Shown here: piece after piece, positions 6,790 through 13,594 of the stretch
How positions within the stretch are numbered: the stretch's first letter is position 1
Layout of the letters: each line of letters starts with the position of its first letter
Assembly (NCBI GenBank): GCA_029263035.1
Contig: JAJCYF010000133.1
Coordinates: forward strand, 1-23,507
Direction of reading: 5' to 3'
DNA from: Actinomycetes bacterium
GTDB lineage: Bacteria > Actinomycetota > CADDZG01 > JAHWKV01
Length of the DNA: 23,507 bases
Position numbers and translations under genes: made by a program
Notes under the pieces: generated by a model
What the model saw: the letters and a program-made list of their open reading frames with translations, nothing else
What the model was told of the DNA's origin: nothing
Database searches by the model: none

Positions 6790-7635
6790 CTAGACCGTCC
6801 CGGCGGAAAAGGTGTCGCAGGCCGACAGGCTGCCCGCCTCGAACCCCCGGGAGAACCACTCCTGGCGCTGCGCGGCGCTGCCGTGGGTGAAGCGCTCCGG
6901 GCTGACCTGCCCCTGGACCGCCTCCTGGATCCGGTCGTCGCCGACCGCCGCTGCGGCGTCCAGTCCATCCCGGATGTCGGCTTGGGTCAGCTCCTCGATG
7001 AAACCGGTCTCCAGGGCGCTTCCGGCCCACAGCCCCGCCAGGCAGTCGGCCATCAGCTCAACCCGAACCGCCCCGCTCTGGGGGCCGGTTTGCCCGTCCC
7101 GGCCCCGCTCCAGGAATCCCAGCAGGTTCTCCACGTGATGTCCGTACTCGTGGGCGATGACGTAGGCCTCGGCAAATGGGCCGCCCTGGGCGCCGAAACG
7201 GTTGCGCAGGTCGTCGTAGAAACCCAGGTCGATGTAGATCTGTCGGTCCAGCGGGCAGTAGAACGGCCCAACGTCGGAGCTGGCGAACCCGCATCCGGTC
7301 TGGACTCCACCGGTAAAGAACACGGTCTTGGTCTCCTGATAGGTATCCAGGTTCTTGCCCCAGAACTCCTGCAGGCTGTTGATGACCGCCACTATCCGGC
7401 AGTCGTCGCGCTGGTTGGCGTCCTCGCCGGTCTGGCATTCGGCAGAAAGGTCGTTATCCAGTGTCCCCACGCCGGTAGCAGGCAGGCCGCCTCCCCCATT
7501 CCCCAGAAGCTGCACGAGCAGAAATATGATTCCGATGATTCCCCCGCCCCCCACCGCGATGCCCGGTGCTCCGCCCATACCCCGGCGGTCGGACACCTGA
7601 GACGTATCGAGCCTTGCCCCCCGTCGAAATCGCAC
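6790..7635 (-). CDS. YpfJ-family neutral zinc metallopeptidase, membrane-anchored
   Basis: The protein has 281 residues from GTG 7635, which has a strong upstream GGAGGGGGAGCAGG site. The family opening is present (RFRRGARLDTSQVSDRRG), followed by a Gly-rich hydrophobic segment at about residues 24-46 that should anchor it in the membrane with the rest outside. The zinc motif HEYGHH is at 162-167, within AYVIAHEYGHHVENLL, and the conserved ELMADCLAGLWAG follows. Cys pairs around 67/79 and 115/127 could form disulfides. The catalytic HExxH glutamate is present, so it is likely an active peptidase, but the substrate of this family is not established. It lies about 110 bp upstream of the ferritin gene on the same strand and probably has its own transcript. 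Confidence 0.88.
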   Translation of the reverse strand: MRFRRGARLDTSQVSDRRGMGGAPGIAVGGGGIIGIIFLLVQLLGNGGGGLPATGVGTLDNDLSAECQTGEDANQRDDCRIVAVINSLQEFWGKNLDTYQETKTVFFTGGVQTGCGFASSDVGPFYCPLDRQIYIDLGFYDDLRNRFGAQGGPFAEAYVIAHEYGHHVENLLGFLERGRDGQTGPQSGAVRVELMADCLAGLWAGSALETGFIEELTQADIRDGLDAAAAVGDDRIQEAVQGQVSPERFTHGSAAQRQEWFSRGFEAGSLSACDTFSAGTV

Positions 7636-7663
7636 CCTGCTCCCCCTCCTACGGCTTTCGCCA

Positions 7664-7669
7664 TACTAT
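7664..7669 (+). promoter_or_regulatory. Putative -10 box (TACTAT) for leaderless transcription of the haemoglobin gene
   Basis: TACTAT ends exactly 6 nt before ATG 7676, where no ribosome site is visible, so transcription could start at the A of ATG. No convincing -35 box is seen. The same arrangement recurs at 8081-8086 ahead of ATG 8093. Confidence 0.35.
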
Positions 7670-7675
7670 TTTTCT

Positions 7676-8059
7676 ATGACCACCCTTTACGAACGGGCCG
7701 GCGGCCGCGAATTTTTTGTTCAGCTGGTTGACCGTTTCTACGACGGCGTCGCCGGGGACCCGACCCTCAGGCCCCTCTACCCGCCCAACCTGGGGCCGCC
7801 GCGGGACCACCTGGCGAAGTTCCTGATTCAGTACTGGGGCGGTCCCACCGATTACATGGACGAGCGCGGCCACCCCCGGCTGCGCATGCGGCACGTCAAT
7901 TTCTCTATCGGATGGGCCGAAAGGGATGCCTGGTTCCGGCACATGGAGGCCGCGGTCAAAGCGGGAGGTCTTTCTCCGGAGGACGAGGCCCAGATGCTCG
8001 ATTACTTCAACACCTCCGCCACCTTCCTAATCAACCGTCCCGGCCAACCGGCTTCTTAG
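7676..8059 (+). CDS. glbO: Group II truncated haemoglobin (GlbO/trHbO type)
   Basis: This 127-residue 2-on-2 globin binds haem and handles O2, NO or peroxide-type chemistry in the cytoplasm. It follows the trHbO pattern closely: DRFYDGV (Tyr B10 = Y22), DPTLRPLYP (Tyr CD1 = Y35), FLIQYWGGPTDYMDERGHPRLRMRH with the proximal His (F8, H73), and ERDAWFRHM with Trp G8 (W86). All key haem-pocket residues expected for group II are intact. It diverges from the metallopeptidase gene (40 bp between starts) and has no visible ribosome site, in line with a leaderless mRNA. No partner gene is evident. The role in oxygen or nitric-oxide metabolism is inferred from the family. Confidence 0.93.
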   Translation: MTTLYERAGGREFFVQLVDRFYDGVAGDPTLRPLYPPNLGPPRDHLAKFLIQYWGGPTDYMDERGHPRLRMRHVNFSIGWAERDAWFRHMEAAVKAGGLSPEDEAQMLDYFNTSATFLINRPGQPAS

Positions 8060-8080
8060 GTACCCGGAACCAAACCGATC

Positions 8081-8086
8081 TATCAT
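8081..8086 (+). promoter_or_regulatory. Putative -10 box (TATCAT) for the small membrane protein/deiminase pair
   Basis: TATCAT ends 6 nt before ATG 8093 with no ribosome site between them, matching the arrangement ahead of the haemoglobin gene. A -35 box is not convincing. Confidence 0.33.
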
Positions 8087-8092
8087 TAACGG

Positions 8093-8311
8093 ATGGGGGC
8101 TTTGCGTAAGACGCTTCATGTGACGGTCCTCGGGCTGGCGATGGCCTTCTCGGTTGTCCTCGGCGCCGTCTTCCCGGTTCCGCCGCTGATGGTACTGGCC
8201 AAGCGCCGGCGCACCGACCCCATCGAGCTCGTCCTTCCAGCTTCAGCCGCCACCGGATTGGACCTGGAGAAAACCGAGGTCCCCGCAACGCTGCTTGAAC
8301 CCCGCGGCTGA
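8093..8311 (+). CDS. Small protein with N-terminal signal anchor, unknown
   Basis: This 72-residue protein begins MGALRKTLHVTVLGLAMAF and has a basic N-terminus, one hydrophobic stretch (about residues 8-35, ending in a Pro/Val-rich part), an AKRRR motif, and a polar, Leu/Pro-rich remainder. It looks like a signal-anchored membrane peptide. Its TGA (8309-8311) is one base from ATG 8313 of the deiminase-like gene, so the two are coupled. An alternative is that a frameshift separates a signal sequence from that enzyme; the two frames differ and the enzyme frame upstream of 8295 has a stop at 8187-8189. No family recognised. Confidence 0.5.
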   Translation: MGALRKTLHVTVLGLAMAFSVVLGAVFPVPPLMVLAKRRRTDPIELVLPASAATGLDLEKTEVPATLLEPRG

Positions 8312-8312
8312 G

Positions 8313-9638
8313 ATGGTCGGGGAGCTTGTGCTCCGAACCAATCCGGTACCGGCCGGCTCCACCCTCCCCAAGCGCCATCTCCCCCGGCTTGATCCCGCCG
8401 ACCTCAGCTCCGCCGCCCTCGCATTCCGGGCCTTTCGGGTGGCTCCCCCGGAGCCGGTCAAGCCCCGCATAGTCTCCTCGGCCCACGGCTCCATCGACCA
8501 CATCCTGATCACCTACCCCGGCTACGTCCAGGGTGAGCTGAGTTACGAACGTGTCTACTCCGACCTTTTGTCCAAGCTGCCCAAGCGGACCGAGGTGACC
8601 GTTTTCGTTCACCCCCGGGTGGAGGAGGACCTGCGCCGGGTCGTCGACGAACAGCGCCAGGGCGCAACCACCAACATCGTGGTCGCGCCGGACTTCTTGA
8701 ACTTCACCGTGTGGGCGGAGGATCCTTTCGTCGTGGTCCACGACACCGACCCCGGGAGTGAAGCGACCTACCTGGTGGAGCCGTTTACCTTCAACCGGGC
8801 GGGCGACGCGCTGATCGCCGAACGGGTGGCCCAGGCCGGACCGATTCAAAGCACCCAGTCGCCGTTGTACTTCCAGGGCGGCAACGTCCTCATCGGCGAC
8901 GACTTCGTGATGTTGGGCATCGACTACCTCTACAACACCCTGGAGACCTTCCGGACTACCGGCGCCGTGTCGGTCCCGGCGGACATCGAGCCCTTCGACT
9001 TCATCACCGGGCTGTTCCACCGGACCTTCGGCGAGGACCGCGACATGTTCTTCCCCGGCACCCGGTTAACCGTCCCCCAACAACAGCAGGCGCCGATCCA
9101 GGTGGCCGGCGAGCCGTGGACTGAGGTCCGCTACCTGGGAACCGGCACCCGCCAGCCGATCTTTCATATCGACATGTTTTTATCGCTGGCCGGGCGGGCC
9201 GCCGACGGCAGATACCGGATCCTGGTGGGCTCGCCGGCTGAGGCCGACCGGATTCTCGGACGCGACCCGTCCCCGTTCGCCATGCACGAGGTGTTCGACG
9301 ACATCGCCTCCCGCCTGACGGCCGAGGGGTTTGAGGTGATCCGCAACCCGCTGCCGATCACCTACGTCGACTACCCCGAGGAACGGGTACGGGAGTGGTA
9401 CTTCGCCACCTCCAACAACTGCCTGGTCGAGATCGACGGTGACTCCAGGCAGGTGTGGCTTCCCACCTACGGCCACGGTCCCTGGTCCGAGCTCGCCGCC
9501 ACCGACGACGCCAACCGCGAGATCTGGCAAGGGCTGGGCTTCGAGGTTCACCTGCTCGGCGACTTCAACATCTTCACCCAAAACCTGGGGGCGGTTCACT
9601 GCATCAAGAAGTACCTGCAACGGGGCCCGGCGGGCTAA
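8313..9638 (+). CDS. Arginine-deiminase-fold (PAD/agmatine-deiminase superfamily) protein
   Basis: The protein has 441 residues from ATG 8313 (447 if TTG 8295). Enzymes of this guanidine-modifying superfamily use a Cys/His/acid set to hydrolyse or transfer guanidino groups. The expected landmarks occur in order: VWAEDPF (acidic substrate-binding site, usually WxRD), YFQGGNVLIGDD (the FxGGN motif), HIDMFLS (catalytic His, codon 9165), and NLGAVHCIKKYL near the C-terminus with the nucleophilic Cys (codon 9600). The Arg of the usual WxRD is Glu here (WAED), so the substrate may differ from agmatine or peptidyl-arginine. The N-terminal 60 residues are Pro/Leu-rich and lack a signal peptide; the preceding gene supplies a hydrophobic one. 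It converges with the next gene, the stops overlapping at 9636-9637. Exact reaction unknown. Confidence 0.8.
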   Translation: MVGELVLRTNPVPAGSTLPKRHLPRLDPADLSSAALAFRAFRVAPPEPVKPRIVSSAHGSIDHILITYPGYVQGELSYERVYSDLLSKLPKRTEVTVFVHPRVEEDLRRVVDEQRQGATTNIVVAPDFLNFTVWAEDPFVVVHDTDPGSEATYLVEPFTFNRAGDALIAERVAQAGPIQSTQSPLYFQGGNVLIGDDFVMLGIDYLYNTLETFRTTGAVSVPADIEPFDFITGLFHRTFGEDRDMFFPGTRLTVPQQQQAPIQVAGEPWTEVRYLGTGTRQPIFHIDMFLSLAGRAADGRYRILVGSPAEADRILGRDPSPFAMHEVFDDIASRLTAEGFEVIRNPLPITYVDYPEERVREWYFATSNNCLVEIDGDSRQVWLPTYGHGPWSELAATDDANREIWQGLGFEVHLLGDFNIFTQNLGAVHCIKKYLQRGPAG

Positions 9639-10072
9639 CTCCGTCCTTCGGGAGCCGGTTGTTTCGTGAAACCCCGCACCGCCCGGCGGATGGTGTCGAA
9701 GATCACCGGCAGCTCGAGGTAATCGATAAAGATCGCAATCCAGGCGAGGACCGGGTTCAGCGTCCCGCGGTTCAGGACGAACTCGTCGGTGATCCAGAAG
9801 ATGTGGAACAGCTGCACATTGACCAGAAAGAGCATCTTCCAGTTCTTCGTGCGGATGTAGAGCACGGAGGTAGCAATGATCGCCGGAAGCTCCAGGTAGT
9901 CGGCCAGCGCCAGCGGGGCCTCCGGAGGGCTCCAGATGGGAGATGACCCGAGTTGAATAGGAATCACATAGGTGGTCATCCAGACGAGGTGGACTATCTG
10001 GGTGAAGAACAACAGGGCAGAAAGACGCTCCAGCCAGGTTTCCCTTGAAGTCTGCAGCCCATCCTTCGCCAT
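9635..10072 (-). CDS. Four-helix membrane protein with duplicated DYLELP motif
   Basis: The protein has 145 residues from ATG 10072. Hydrophobic segments lie at about 17-40, 55-75, 80-98 and 108-130. The six-residue motif DYLELP occurs twice, once in ALADYLELPAII near the start of the second helix and once in FIDYLELPVIF near the end, suggesting an internal duplication of a two-helix unit with acidic and tyrosine side chains at membrane borders. Aromatic residues and His (QIVHLVW, QLFHIFWITDEF) line the first and third helices. No family recognised. It diverges from the PAP2 gene across a 99-bp spacer and overlaps the deiminase gene tail to tail. Function not assignable. Confidence 0.72.
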   Translation of the reverse strand: MAKDGLQTSRETWLERLSALLFFTQIVHLVWMTTYVIPIQLGSSPIWSPPEAPLALADYLELPAIIATSVLYIRTKNWKMLFLVNVQLFHIFWITDEFVLNRGTLNPVLAWIAIFIDYLELPVIFDTIRRAVRGFTKQPAPEGRS

Positions 10073-10171
10073 GGTGCCAATACAGTACCCGGACCGGGAG
10101 CGACACCCAGTTAGGCATGCCGCGGGCGCGGGGTTTACCTGGGGTCACTTTCGGGCAGGTTTTCGAAGCCG

Positions 10172-10933
10172 ATGCTCAACTACCTGCCTCACTTTTTTAG
10201 ACGACGGCTGGACCCCGCCTCGCGCTACGGGCTGCGCCTGACCCTGTTCCTGGTGGCGGTATGCCTGGTGGCGGTCCCGTTCTGTTGGCTTCTGATCGAG
10301 GTCGTTAGCGACGACGACGTGGTGGAGTTCGACATGGCGGCGGCGGAGCAGGCGTTCGAGATCAAGCAGCAGGTCCCCTGGGTCGCCGAGGTCCTGAATG
10401 CGGTCAGCCTCCTCGGCCACCCCATCTGGTTCTGGATACTGATCGGCTCGGTGGCGATATACCTGTGGCGTCACCACCGCAGGCGCCTGGTCGCCTTTCT
10501 CCTGACCTCTACGCTGGGTGGATCGATCATCAACACCGCGGTCAAGATTGCGGTCGACCGCCCGCGGCCGTCGTACGTCGACCCGGCGGCGCTCACCTAT
10601 CAGGAAGGCAGAAGCTTCCCCTCGGGACATGCGATGAGCTCCATCATCGCCTACGGAGCCCTCCTCCTGATCTTCCTGCCGCTAATCCCCCGCCGGTACC
10701 GGAACTGGGCGGTGGGCGGTTATATCGCCCTGGAAGTCATGATCGGGCTCAGCCGGCTCGGCCTTGGGGTCCACTACATCAGCGACGTGGTAGCGGGGTA
10801 CCTGCTGGGGCTCGCCTGGTTGACCGCGTCGACTGCCGCATTCAGCATCTGGCGGGTCGAACGCGGGCGGAGGCCGGTTGAGCCGGCGGCCGGCTTGGAA
10901 CCGGAGGCGAAAAAAGATCTGCAGCCGCGCTAA
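10172..10933 (+). CDS. PAP2-superfamily membrane phosphatase
   Basis: This 253-residue integral membrane enzyme carries the complete three-part phosphatase signature: KIAVDRPRP (125-133), PSGH (150-153) and SRLGLGVHYISD (194-205), with the catalytic His in the second and third motifs. Five to six hydrophobic segments surround them, as in phosphatidate or undecaprenyl-pyrophosphate phosphatases, where the active site faces outside. The C-terminal tail is charged. Substrate could be an undecaprenyl or lipid phosphate; the sequence does not decide. The ATG has only a weak ribosome site. It is transcribed away from the DYLELP-repeat gene. Confidence 0.9.
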   Translation: MLNYLPHFFRRRLDPASRYGLRLTLFLVAVCLVAVPFCWLLIEVVSDDDVVEFDMAAAEQAFEIKQQVPWVAEVLNAVSLLGHPIWFWILIGSVAIYLWRHHRRRLVAFLLTSTLGGSIINTAVKIAVDRPRPSYVDPAALTYQEGRSFPSGHAMSSIIAYGALLLIFLPLIPRRYRNWAVGGYIALEVMIGLSRLGLGVHYISDVVAGYLLGLAWLTASTAAFSIWRVERGRRPVEPAAGLEPEAKKDLQPR

Positions 10934-10969
10934 TTCTTAGCCTCCGGGCCACTTAGGAAGGGCGGATTC

Positions 10970-10985
10970 GGGGTACCCCTAGGGG
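10970..10985. repeat. Two overlapping GC palindromes sharing CCCC, at the STAS ribosome site
   Basis: GGGGTACCCC (10970-10979) and CCCCTAGGGG (10976-10985) share the central CCCC; the last G run is the ribosome site of ATG 10989. The two-base centres are too tight for ordinary hairpins, so this may act as DNA or be chance. Confidence 0.4.
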
Positions 10986-10988
10986 GCA

Positions 10989-11369
10989 ATGCTCTCGGAA
11001 CGGGAAGTAAGAAGCTCGCAGGACCCCGCGGAGGCCGCCGAGGGTTGGGGAATGCTGCGGGCGAAGACCTCCAGGACCGCCGGCTGGGCCACGTTCGTCC
11101 GGCTGGAAGGCGACCTCGACATCTATAACACCCGGGAATTCTCCGACGCGTTACGACGAGCCGAGGCCGGAACCAGCGACCTGGTCGTCGACCTGTCCGG
11201 GCTCAACTTCATCGACTGCGCAGGGCTTCACCAGCTGGTCGAAGCCGGGCAGAGGGCCCGAGCCAAGGGTGGACGGCTCCGGCTGGTCAAGGGCCCGGAG
11301 CGCGTTCACCGGGTGTTTCGCCTGACCGGGCTGGATTCCGGGTTCGAGTTCGTTGCGGAGCCCGATTAA
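10989..11369 (+). CDS. STAS-domain protein (anti-sigma factor antagonist-like) lacking the phospho-serine
   Basis: This 126-residue protein has an N-terminal polar extension of about 25 residues, followed by a STAS fold: ATFVRLEGDLDIYNTREFSDAL, DLVVDLSGLNFIDCAGLHQLVEA, and GGRLRLVKGPERVHRVFRLTGLD. In partner-switching antagonists the conserved D-S-S-G holds the serine phosphorylated by the anti-sigma kinase. Here the motif is D76-C77-A78-G79, so the phospho-site is Ala and this control should be lost. It might be a constitutive antagonist or serve another STAS role. ATG 10989 has AGGGGG three bases upstream. It converges with the cyclase gene (4-nt stop overlap) and lies apart from the sigma module at 14817-16902. 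Confidence 0.85.
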   Translation: MLSEREVRSSQDPAEAAEGWGMLRAKTSRTAGWATFVRLEGDLDIYNTREFSDALRRAEAGTSDLVVDLSGLNFIDCAGLHQLVEAGQRARAKGGRLRLVKGPERVHRVFRLTGLDSGFEFVAEPD

Positions 11370-12010
11370 GAGAGCAGCAGCGCTCTCGCCGGGCCTCCGT
11401 CGCCGTCGACGATCTTCAGGGGCAGGCACAGCAGGGTGTAGTCGCCCGGGTCAACCCCATCCAGGTTCATCCCTTCGACGATCACTACCCCGGCGCCCAG
11501 CAGCGTCATATGGGTGGGGTGGCCGGGCGTTCCCCGGTGCTCCACCGATAGATAGTCGATCCCGACCAGCCGGATTCCGTGTTCCACCAGCCAGCCTGCG
11601 CCGTCGGCAGTCACGGCAACGTAGTCCTCGGTGAACTCGGGGCTTTCCTGCCGCCAGAACTGCGAGTTGCGGGTATGCAGCAGCAGCCTTTCCACTCCGG
11701 AAGCCAGGTTCAACGACTCCAGCTCCTCGGGGCCGATATCGGACTTCACGGACGTGAGGTCGGCAACGACCGCCGGGCCGATCAGGGCATCGAGCGGAAT
11801 CTGGTCGATCGGGGCGCCCTCCTGCAGAAAATGCAGCGGCGGATCGATGTGGGTGCCCGTGTGGGTGCCGCAATGCAGCTCCGAAACGTTGGCCGCCTTG
11901 CCGGCGGAGATCCGGCTGGCCGGGTCAATGCTTACGCCGGGGTCGCTCGGCCAGGTGAGCATCTTCGCGTGGATGCCGAGTGAGATGTCGATGATCTTTG
12001 TCGGTTGCAC
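11366..12010 (-). CDS. Cyclase-family metal-dependent hydrolase (kynurenine-formamidase-like)
   Basis: The protein has 214 residues from GTG 12010. The metal-binding signature HTGTHIDPPLH (50-60; H50, H54, D56, H60) defines the cyclase family, which includes bacterial kynurenine formamidase and isatin hydrolase. The rest fits: IDISLGIHAKMLTWPSDP at the N-terminus, a central LLLHTRNSQFW stretch and GIRLVGIDYLSVEH. The reaction is hydrolysis of an amide or lactam/lactone using Mn or Zn. No other tryptophan-degradation gene is present in the window, so I leave the substrate open. It diverges from the MerR gene with a 103-bp shared upstream region. Confidence 0.85.
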   Translation of the reverse strand: MQPTKIIDISLGIHAKMLTWPSDPGVSIDPASRISAGKAANVSELHCGTHTGTHIDPPLHFLQEGAPIDQIPLDALIGPAVVADLTSVKSDIGPEELESLNLASGVERLLLHTRNSQFWRQESPEFTEDYVAVTADGAGWLVEHGIRLVGIDYLSVEHRGTPGHPTHMTLLGAGVVIVEGMNLDGVDPGDYTLLCLPLKIVDGDGGPARALLLS

Positions 12011-12082
12011 ACCCCATTCTTACCCGGCATGCCGTAACGCACACGCGCTCGCCCGAAATCTCGCTAGCAACAGATTCGACTA

Positions 12083-12111
12083 TTGGACCGATCACTCGTA
12101 GAGTGGATACT
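12083..12111 (+). promoter_or_regulatory. Promoter candidate of the merR-menG-menF operon with internal CACTC/GAGTG dyad
   Basis: TTGGAC (12083-12088) and GATACT (12106-12111) are 17 bp apart, a good housekeeping-type spacing. The perfect dyad CACTC-GTA-GAGTG (12093-12105) fills the spacer, the place where MerR-family regulators bind. Predicted initiation falls near 12118, just after the assigned ATG 12114, which would favour the in-frame ATG 12129 as the real start. Confidence 0.45.
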
Positions 12112-12113
12112 CC

Positions 12114-12908
12114 ATGAGCGAAACTCCGATGCGTTATCGGGTCGACGAGCTGGCGGCGCGCTGCGGAATCAGCGTGGACACCGTCCGCTTCTATCAGACC
12201 AAGGGTCTCCTGCCGCCTCCCGAACGCAAGAGCCGGGTCGCGTGGTACACCACCGAGCACCTGGAGCGGCTGCGCAAGATACGGGACTTGAAGCGCAAAA
12301 GCTTCACGTTGAACTCCATTCGCCGGCTGCTCGACGGAGAGCTGGACGCCGCGGACGAGGCCCTGGTCGAAGCACTGGCCGGGCCCCTGCCCGGTGAGGA
12401 GGAAGAGACCGAAGAGTTTCTAACCGTCGAGGAGTTGGCCGACAGAATAGGCGTCTCCCCTTCGCTCATCCACGCCATCGAGCGTGAACACCTGCTGGTC
12501 CCCCGCATGCACGACGGAGTCGCCTGCTACACCTCGGCCGACGCCGCCGCCGCCCAGGCGGGGCTGACGCTGCTGGAAACCGGCCTTCCTCTGTCCGAGT
12601 TGCTGGCGCTGGCGCACGAACACGACCAGTCCGCCCGCCGCACCGCCGAAAAAGCGGTAGCCATGTTCGATGAGTACGTCCGGGGCCCCATCCGGGACCA
12701 GGCGTCGTCCGACGAGGAGGCCGCCAAGCAGCTGGTGGAGGCCTTCCGAAAGATGCTGCCGGCCACGGTGGCCCTGGTGGCTCACCACTTCCGCCGGGTT
12801 CTGCTGGCTACCGCCCAGGCCCGGATCGAAAAGGTGGGCGCCGAACCCGAAAAGCTTGCAGTACGCACCGAGGCCGAGAAGCGGCTCGAGCCTTCATGGC
12901 CGACCTAA
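12114..12908 (+). CDS. MerR-family transcriptional regulator with two HTH regions
   Basis: This 264-residue protein starts with a typical MerR winged-helix (about residues 6-75: YRVDELAARCGISVDTVRFYQTKGLLPPP, then WYTTEHLERLRKIRDLKRKSFTLNSIRRLL). After an acidic linker a second HTH-like unit follows (about 99-165: FLTVEELADRIGVSPSLIHAIEREHLLVP), then a helical C-terminal domain. Two stacked MerR-type reading heads in one chain are unusual. No Cys-based metal site is visible, so the signal may be an organic ligand or redox partner. It overlaps menG by 13 nt, so it heads the operon and probably regulates it. In-frame ATG 12129 is an alternative start. Confidence 0.88.
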   Translation: MSETPMRYRVDELAARCGISVDTVRFYQTKGLLPPPERKSRVAWYTTEHLERLRKIRDLKRKSFTLNSIRRLLDGELDAADEALVEALAGPLPGEEEETEEFLTVEELADRIGVSPSLIHAIEREHLLVPRMHDGVACYTSADAAAAQAGLTLLETGLPLSELLALAHEHDQSARRTAEKAVAMFDEYVRGPIRDQASSDEEAAKQLVEAFRKMLPATVALVAHHFRRVLLATAQARIEKVGAEPEKLAVRTEAEKRLEPSWPT

Positions 12909-13594
12909 AAAAACCCGAACTCCCCACCGGAGAGCAGAAGGTCAAAGCGGTGACGTCGATGTTCGACGCGATCGCCCCCCGCTACGACCTGGTCAACCGC
13001 GTCATGACCTTCGGGATGGACCGGGGCTGGCGCCGGCTGACGGTCGACCGTCTGGAGCTGGCAGACGGGTCGCTGGTCTTCGATGTCGCCTGCGGCACCG
13101 GGGACCTGTGCAAGCAGCTGCGAAAGTCACGCCTTCGGGCGGTCGGCTTCGACATGTCCTCCGGCATGCTGGAGGCGGCACACACCACCGCTCCGCTGGT
13201 CCTGGCCGACGGATTGAACCTGCCGGTTGCGGACGGCTCGGCCGACGGAGTGACCTGCGGCTTCGCCCTGCGAAACGTCGAGAGCCTTCCCAAGCTGTTC
13301 ACCGAGTTTTCCCGGGTATTGCGCCCCGGCGGCCGGGTCAGCCTCCTTGAGGTCGCCGAGCCCAGGTCGCCGATCATCAAGATGGGCCACCACTTCTACT
13401 TCCACAAGGTCGTGCCGGTCATCGGCGGGCTGATCTCGGACCGCAGTGCCTACAGCTACCTGCCCCGGTCGACCGCCTACCTTCCGCCGCCCGACCGCCT
13501 TCTGGAGATGCTGGGCGAGTCGGGATTCACGAACATCGAGCGAAAGGTCCTGGGGATGGGGGCAGCCCAGCTGATCACCGGGACCCGGGCTTGA
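12896..13594 (+). CDS. menG: Demethylmenaquinone methyltransferase (MenG/UbiE)
   Basis: The 232-residue SAM-dependent methyltransferase catalyses the last step of menaquinone synthesis, C-methylation of demethylmenaquinone at the membrane surface. Characteristic stretches are MFDAIAPRYDLVNRVMTFGMDRGWRR (about 22-47), the SAM-binding motif VFDVACGTGDL (about 61-71), GFDMSSGML, a NVESLPKLFTEFSRVLRPGGR segment and the C-terminal AYSYLPRST...LLEMLGESGF. All are intact and the length is normal. It starts inside the end of the merR gene, and its TGA overlaps the TTG of menF by 4 nt. The demethylmenaquinone role over ubiquinone is supported by the surrounding men genes. Confidence 0.94.
   Translation: MADLKKPELPTGEQKVKAVTSMFDAIAPRYDLVNRVMTFGMDRGWRRLTVDRLELADGSLVFDVACGTGDLCKQLRKSRLRAVGFDMSSGMLEAAHTTAPLVLADGLNLPVADGSADGVTCGFALRNVESLPKLFTEFSRVLRPGGRVSLLEVAEPRSPIIKMGHHFYFHKVVPVIGGLISDRSAYSYLPRSTAYLPPPDRLLEMLGESGFTNIERKVLGMGAAQLITGTRA

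Noticed and set aside
10133..10158. GTTT-N16-GGGCAG as a SigF promoter of the PAP2 gene
   Set aside because: The -10 box departs from GGGTA at the central T; not strong enough to list as a feature.
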